DNA of 38,039 nt, taken from Thermoplasmatales archaeon. Lineage in GTDB: Archaea > Thermoplasmatota > Thermoplasmata > Thermoplasmatales > Thermoplasmataceae. The translations under genes were made by a program, and so were the position numbers. The DNA is taken from NCBI GenBank assembly GCA_026127925.1, contig JAJSLM010000009.1, positions 1 through 38,039 of the forward strand, written 5' to 3'. Positions 34,654-38,039 of the stretch are shown in pieces; within the stretch, counting starts at the first letter, position 1; every line of letters starts with the position of its first letter. The notes beneath the pieces were generated by a model. That model was not told where the DNA came from. It saw only the letters and a list, made by a program, of their open reading frames with translations, and did no database searches.

Positions 34654-34664
34654 TTATATTAAAA
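34654..34664 (+). promoter_or_regulatory. TATA box of the SAM synthetase gene
   Basis: TTATATTAAA at about 34654-34663 places transcription start near 34684. That is downstream of the first in-frame ATG (34672) and just before the ATG at 34690, which is therefore the likelier start. Confidence 0.5.
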
Positions 34665-34689
34665 ATGCCTTATGAAAGAGGCAAAACCA

Positions 34690-35895
34690 ATGCAGAGAAA
34701 TATTTCAGTAGAAAAGATATCTCAAACTACAACGGAATCTCGCGAAGTCGAGATCGTAGAAAGAAAGGGCGTCGGGCATCCTGATAGCATATCGGATGGG
34801 ATTGCCGAAGCCGTTAGCAGATCGCTAAGTAAGTATTATCTGAAGGAATATGGAAGGATATTGCACCACAACACGGATCAGGTAGAAGTAGTTGGTGGGC
34901 AATCAGCTCCACAGTTTGGAGGCGGCAAGATATTAGAGCCGGTTTATATTCTTCTGAGTGGCCGTGCTACAACAAAGGTTGGGAACGACAGAATACCTTT
35001 CAAATCGATAGCCATAAAGGCGACAAGGAATTTCCTTGGTTCCAGTTTCAAGCAGCTCGATATTGATTCGGATATAATGATAGACTGTCGCATAGGTCAT
35101 GGTTCTGTTGATCTTACGGAACTTTATGATACGTCAAAACTGAGGGCGAACGATACATCATTCGGTGTCGGATTTGCACCCTTTACAGACACAGAAAGGC
35201 TCGTTTACGAGACAGAAAGATTCCTCAATGGCCCAACAATCAAGTCCAAGGTGCCGGCAATAGGATATGATATCAAATGTATGGGTTTCAGGCAAAAGGA
35301 TACAATTAACCTGACTATAGCCGCAGCCAATGTTGATAGATATGTTGCAGATGCAAAGGAATATTCAAGTATAAAGGAAGAAGTAAGAGAACTTGTCAAG
35401 GATCATGTTTCTCCACTCACGCAGAAGAACGTAAACGTATTCGTAAACACAGCAGACGAGGAAGAGGGAAAACTCACAGGAGAATACCTGACAGTGACTG
35501 GTCTCTCAATGGAGAACGGGGACGACGGATCAGTAGGCAGGGGAAACAGGGTAACTGGTCTCATTACACCGTATAGGCCAATGAGCATGGAGGCCGCTGC
35601 TGGAAAGAATCCGGTCACGCATGTAGGAAAGCTCTACAACGTTCTTGCGATGCTAACTGCCCAGGACATAGTTCATGAGCACGAAGGAGACGTGAAAGAG
35701 GTCCACGTAAGGATCGTCTCGCAAATTGGAAGAAGGATAGATGATCCGCACGTGGCCAGCGTTCAGGTAATTTACGATAACAATGCGGACGTTTCCAAGA
35801 TAAACAACGATATAAAGAATCTTGTGGACAACAGGCTGGAAAACATAAATAAACTCACTAACATGTTCGTCGAGGGAAAAGTATCCGTTTATTAG
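34690..35895 (+). CDS. metK: S-adenosylmethionine synthetase, archaeal type
   Basis: The enzyme makes S-adenosylmethionine from methionine and ATP. The product has 401 residues from this start. It matches the archaeal family, very different in sequence from bacterial MetK but with equivalent motifs: [14 protein letters not shown] near the N-terminus, [21 protein letters not shown], the [11 protein letters not shown] segment and the late [27 protein letters not shown]. The ATG at 34690 is chosen because the TATA-like box puts transcript start after the other candidate ATG at 34672. Its last 4 bases overlap the convergent acetyltransferase gene. Confidence 0.95.
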   Translation: MQRNISVEKISQTTTESREVEIVERKGVGHPDSISDGIAEAVSRSLSKYYLKEYGRILHHNTDQVEVVGGQSAPQFGGGKILEPVYILLSGRATTKVGNDRIPFKSIAIKATRNFLGSSFKQLDIDSDIMIDCRIGHGSVDLTELYDTSKLRANDTSFGVGFAPFTDTERLVYETERFLNGPTIKSKVPAIGYDIKCMGFRQKDTINLTIAAANVDRYVADAKEYSSIKEEVRELVKDHVSPLTQKNVNVFVNTADEEEGKLTGEYLTVTGLSMENGDDGSVGRGNRVTGLITPYRPMSMEAAAGKNPVTHVGKLYNVLAMLTAQDIVHEHEGDVKEVHVRIVSQIGRRIDDPHVASVQVIYDNNADVSKINNDIKNLVDNRLENINKLTNMFVEGKVSVY

Positions 35896-36359
35896 ATTGT
35901 CCGCCACATCGTGAAGGCATCAGATGCGTCGCTATAATACGCACTGATCCTTGACGTTATTTCAAAATTAAATTTTTTATATAGATTTATTGCTTCGTCG
36001 TTATCTGTTTTCACCTCTAGTCTCACTGCAGAAAAATTCTTACTCATGCATAGATCGATAAAATTGGTGAGAAGGCTTGATCCTATCCCCATTTTCCTGT
36101 AACTTTTCTCGACAGCGATCATCAATATCCTTGCCTCTGAGGAAGAATATCTAGAACCTATAAGAAAGCCCGCGACTTTATGATTCACTTCTGCTACGGA
36201 GAATCCTTCCGGCCATTCCTCGTAGAGATCAACTATCAATTTTGGGGAATAATATTCAGTAAGGGAATTTTTTGCGATTTCTAGAACTCGATCAAGCTCT
36301 TCTGTGTCATTGACCTGGAACGGTCTCAAGAGAACAAAATTTGCATTGGAGACGCTCAC
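35892..36359 (-). CDS. rimI: GNAT N-acetyltransferase, RimI/Ard1-like
   Basis: The 155-residue product is a GNAT acetyltransferase. The acetyl-CoA pyrophosphate loop is YRKMGIGSSLL (about residues 90-100), preceded by the strand ILMIAVEKSYR. The C-terminal part has LEVKTDNDEAINLYKKFNFE, the usual end of RimI/Naa10 proteins, which acetylate protein N-termini. The archaeal members usually act broadly on N-terminal residues. The start is a GTG at 36359, with a TATA-like AGATAATAAAC about 27 bases upstream on this strand, so the mRNA is probably leaderless. No peptidase or Kae1 gene, a frequent neighbour in other genomes, is seen. Confidence 0.85.
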   Translation of the reverse strand: MSVSNANFVLLRPFQVNDTEELDRVLEIAKNSLTEYYSPKLIVDLYEEWPEGFSVAEVNHKVAGFLIGSRYSSSEARILMIAVEKSYRKMGIGSSLLTNFIDLCMSKNFSAVRLEVKTDNDEAINLYKKFNFEITSRISAYYSDASDAFTMWRTI

Positions 36360-36652
36360 TATTTTCTAAATGGCATCTTGTTTATTATCTTTGCTGTTTT
36401 ATTCTGGATCTTCACTCTAGGCCATTCTGTTCATAGTAGAGAAGCACTTAATCTCGGGTTTTTTGCGTGTCCAGTATTCTCTTCTTTCTAGTTGAGTTTG
36501 ATCTCAACCAAACCGACATCCATGCCTTAGAACTAATCGAATTGAAAAATGAAAGAAAAGATAACTTTCTAATCCAGCATAATTCTCATCTTTCAACCAT
36601 CGTAACTTTATTAGTTTTCCTCATGGTATACTATTTACAGTGAGTAGGTAAG
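36360..36652. other. Intergenic region with a short hairpin
   Basis: No gene is seen. GTTGAG (36491-36496) pairs with CTCAAC (36503-36508) around a 6-base loop. The left end holds the TATA-like box of the acetyltransferase gene (about 36381-36390). T-rich and A-rich runs at both ends could serve transcription termination of the upstream MFS gene. Confidence 0.35.
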
Positions 36653-37846
36653 TTATACCTTCCTGAAAAAGTAAATCATGGCAAGTATACCATATATCGG
36701 TATTAGCAGCAAAATTATAAAAACGAACCCAAATCCAATCGCGTAACCGATAGGAATCAAAATTAGTGGTGCCGCAATGTGCCCAAATGAACCAATTGAA
36801 CTGAATTCCCAGATACCTTTTGCAACGTATCCTTCCGGGTATATCTTTCTGGGAATGGAATATATCATGGCCACGACAAATGCACCAAATTGCGTAAGGA
36901 ATATTGCAAGCAATAATGAAAACCCAGTGAGTTTCAATGAAAGAAGTATAAATCCTGGAACAGATATAGCAAAGCCCGCTGCACTCACGATTATCAATGC
37001 CCTATAGCCCGAGGCCTTGTCATATAACAAGTAGGATGCCAATCCACCTATTATGGTTGATATCGCTGCCCAGATCCCGAATACCTCCATTGCGCTGAGC
37101 ACGTCTTTAGGATCATATTGGCCTAGGTATTCCGGTATTATCGTGGCCATTATGAGATTCACTGTCATTGTCATCCAGAGCGCACCCATGATCCATGTCA
37201 CTGGCATTCTCATTGTCGTTCCCTTCCTTTCATGTTTTAGCATGAACATCTTTTCTCTGTTCCTGCCTAGTAGAAAGATAAATGGAGCAAGCATGGCCAT
37301 TGATAGCACCCCCATTACGAAGTATGCCACAAAAGGATCCAAATTTGCCAAGAAAGGTATGGAGGAACCCAGTGTCACACCGGTAGGAATACCGGATATA
37401 GCAAATGTACTTGCCAATATTCTTGTGCGTTCCGAATAAACGTATGAGAAACTGATCGAGAATATCTCCATCAATATAGTCGCGGAGCCCTGAACGAATC
37501 GCAAAAGAAGGATTATTGGCATGGAGGTAACAAATGGCATTAGCACAATACTTACGGAAACAATTATGATTACGATTGTTGTTGTTAGGGTAATATTCCG
37601 ATGGTAGCGGAATAATCTGCCAAGAATCTTTCCGGCTGGCATACCCATAAAATACACTAATGTACCGAGGTAGAAGAGTTCATCAGAATTAGTATCTGTG
37701 ACTCTGGAGAAATATGGCAGAAATATAACAAACGACGAAAGGGAAGACAAAAGTATCGCAGCAAGGGCAAAGCCGGCAAGAGGTAGTAAGATTGAGTTTC
37801 CTTTCGACGTCTTCATGCTTTTAATAGCTTCATAACTGTCTTGCAT
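36653..37846 (-). CDS. MFS transporter
   Basis: This major facilitator superfamily protein of about 397 residues has 12 hydrophobic helices. The first helix begins about 18 residues after the chosen start. The loop between helices 2 and 3 has a GKILGRLFRYHRN segment in place of the usual G-x-x-x-D-R-x-G-R-R, and a cytosolic basic loop (GRNREKMFMLKHERKG) divides the two halves. Substrate is unknown. The start is uncertain: ATG 37846 lies about 21 bases from a TATA-like ATAATAATACTG, ATG 37816 lies nearer the first helix, and the frame is open up to 37906. I see no obvious link to neighbouring genes. Confidence 0.78.
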   Translation of the reverse strand: MQDSYEAIKSMKTSKGNSILLPLAGFALAAILLSSLSSFVIFLPYFSRVTDTNSDELFYLGTLVYFMGMPAGKILGRLFRYHRNITLTTTIVIIIVSVSIVLMPFVTSMPIILLLRFVQGSATILMEIFSISFSYVYSERTRILASTFAISGIPTGVTLGSSIPFLANLDPFVAYFVMGVLSMAMLAPFIFLLGRNREKMFMLKHERKGTTMRMPVTWIMGALWMTMTVNLIMATIIPEYLGQYDPKDVLSAMEVFGIWAAISTIIGGLASYLLYDKASGYRALIIVSAAGFAISVPGFILLSLKLTGFSLLLAIFLTQFGAFVVAMIYSIPRKIYPEGYVAKGIWEFSSIGSFGHIAAPLILIPIGYAIGFGFVFIILLLIPIYGILAMIYFFRKV

Positions 37847-37906
37847 CTTCAAGTAATGCTCAGTATTATTATCAAAACATGGAGTAACATATTGCCATAT
37901 TGTCAA

Positions 37907-38039
37907 AATTCAGAATTAACGAAAGAGGTGCAATGGACTATGATGTGCTCCCTTTATTATTTGTACAGTTATAAGAGAGATAATATACTACGATATAGAT
38001 ATAAGGGGGAGTCCAGAGGGGGTTTTTTGAAACTCCTGC
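37907..38039. other. Window end: intergenic sequence, possible promoter leading rightward
   Basis: No complete gene is seen. AT-rich GATAATATACTACG (about 37979-37992) could be a TATA box for a plus-strand gene beyond the window. It is followed by G-rich blocks (GGGGG at about 38006 and 38019) and T6. Confidence 0.25.

Noticed and set aside
37933-37974. 13-codon frame after GAGGTG, possible leader peptide
   Set aside because: The spacing of 2 bases between GAGGTG and ATG is too short, and no attenuator-like structure or downstream gene is visible.

Overview
The window is archaeal chromosomal DNA, most likely from an acidophilic, heterotrophic member of the order Thermoplasmatales or a close relative. 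Several genes point to Archaea: archaeal-type ribosomal protein S2, archaeal-type S-adenosylmethionine synthetase, the separate ATP-pyrophosphatase subunit of GMP synthase, a tRNA-splicing endonuclease, a DRG-type GTPase with a TGS domain and a HemK2/Mtq2-type methyltransferase. Many start codons (ATG, GTG or TTG) lie about 25-30 bases downstream of a TATA-like box with no Shine-Dalgarno site, the arrangement of archaeal leaderless mRNAs. A large secreted sedolisin, an acid-protease family, fits an acidic habitat. This placement is inference from gene content; no rRNA is present.

Layout. At 1-2.5 kb a non-coding stretch is followed by a sulfide:quinone-oxidoreductase-like flavoprotein, a DUF1641 protein and an OsmC-type protein. 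At 2.5-5.5 kb are a threonine synthase and a divergent pair of MFS exporter and winged-helix regulator with a likely shared operator. At 5.7-15 kb most of a tetrapyrrole pathway (hemL, hemH, hemE, hemC, hemD, hemB) is interleaved with guaAB, rps2, endA and a small GTPase, and ends at a tRNA-Leu(GAG). At 15.3-18.3 kb are a DAO-family amine or amino-acid oxidase and an amino-acid permease. At 18.6-21.6 kb are an unrecognised exported protein and a B12-dependent ribonucleotide reductase.

At 21.8-25.9 kb are glutamate formimidoyltransferase, a frameshifted formimido-THF cyclodeaminase, threonine ammonia-lyase, acylphosphatase and a DRG GTPase. At 26.2-29.7 kb are the 1100-residue sedolisin and, on the other strand, a 52-codon lysine-rich small protein. 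At 29.9-33 kb are the HemK2-type methyltransferase, a 12-helix membrane protein with histidines placed as in heme ligands, and heme O synthase (ctaB) divergent from it. At 33-38 kb are purH, S-adenosylmethionine synthetase, a RimI-type acetyltransferase and a second MFS transporter.

How the genes fit together. The hem genes make uroporphyrinogen III, and HemE and HemH suggest heme is made through a bacterial-type decarboxylase/ferrochelatase route; ctaB would then modify heme for a terminal oxidase. PurH, the formimidoyl-glutamate genes and MetK indicate one-carbon chemistry based on a tetrahydrofolate-like carrier. The sedolisin, permeases, DAO oxidase, threonine ammonia-lyase and formimidoyl-glutamate genes fit growth on peptides and amino acids.

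I found no CRISPR array, insertion sequence or prophage. The points most worth checking are the SQR-like enzyme without its catalytic cysteine, the cyclodeaminase frameshift at a C5 run, the 12-helix histidine protein beside ctaB, the degenerate switch II of the small GTPase, and the 52-residue lysine-rich protein.
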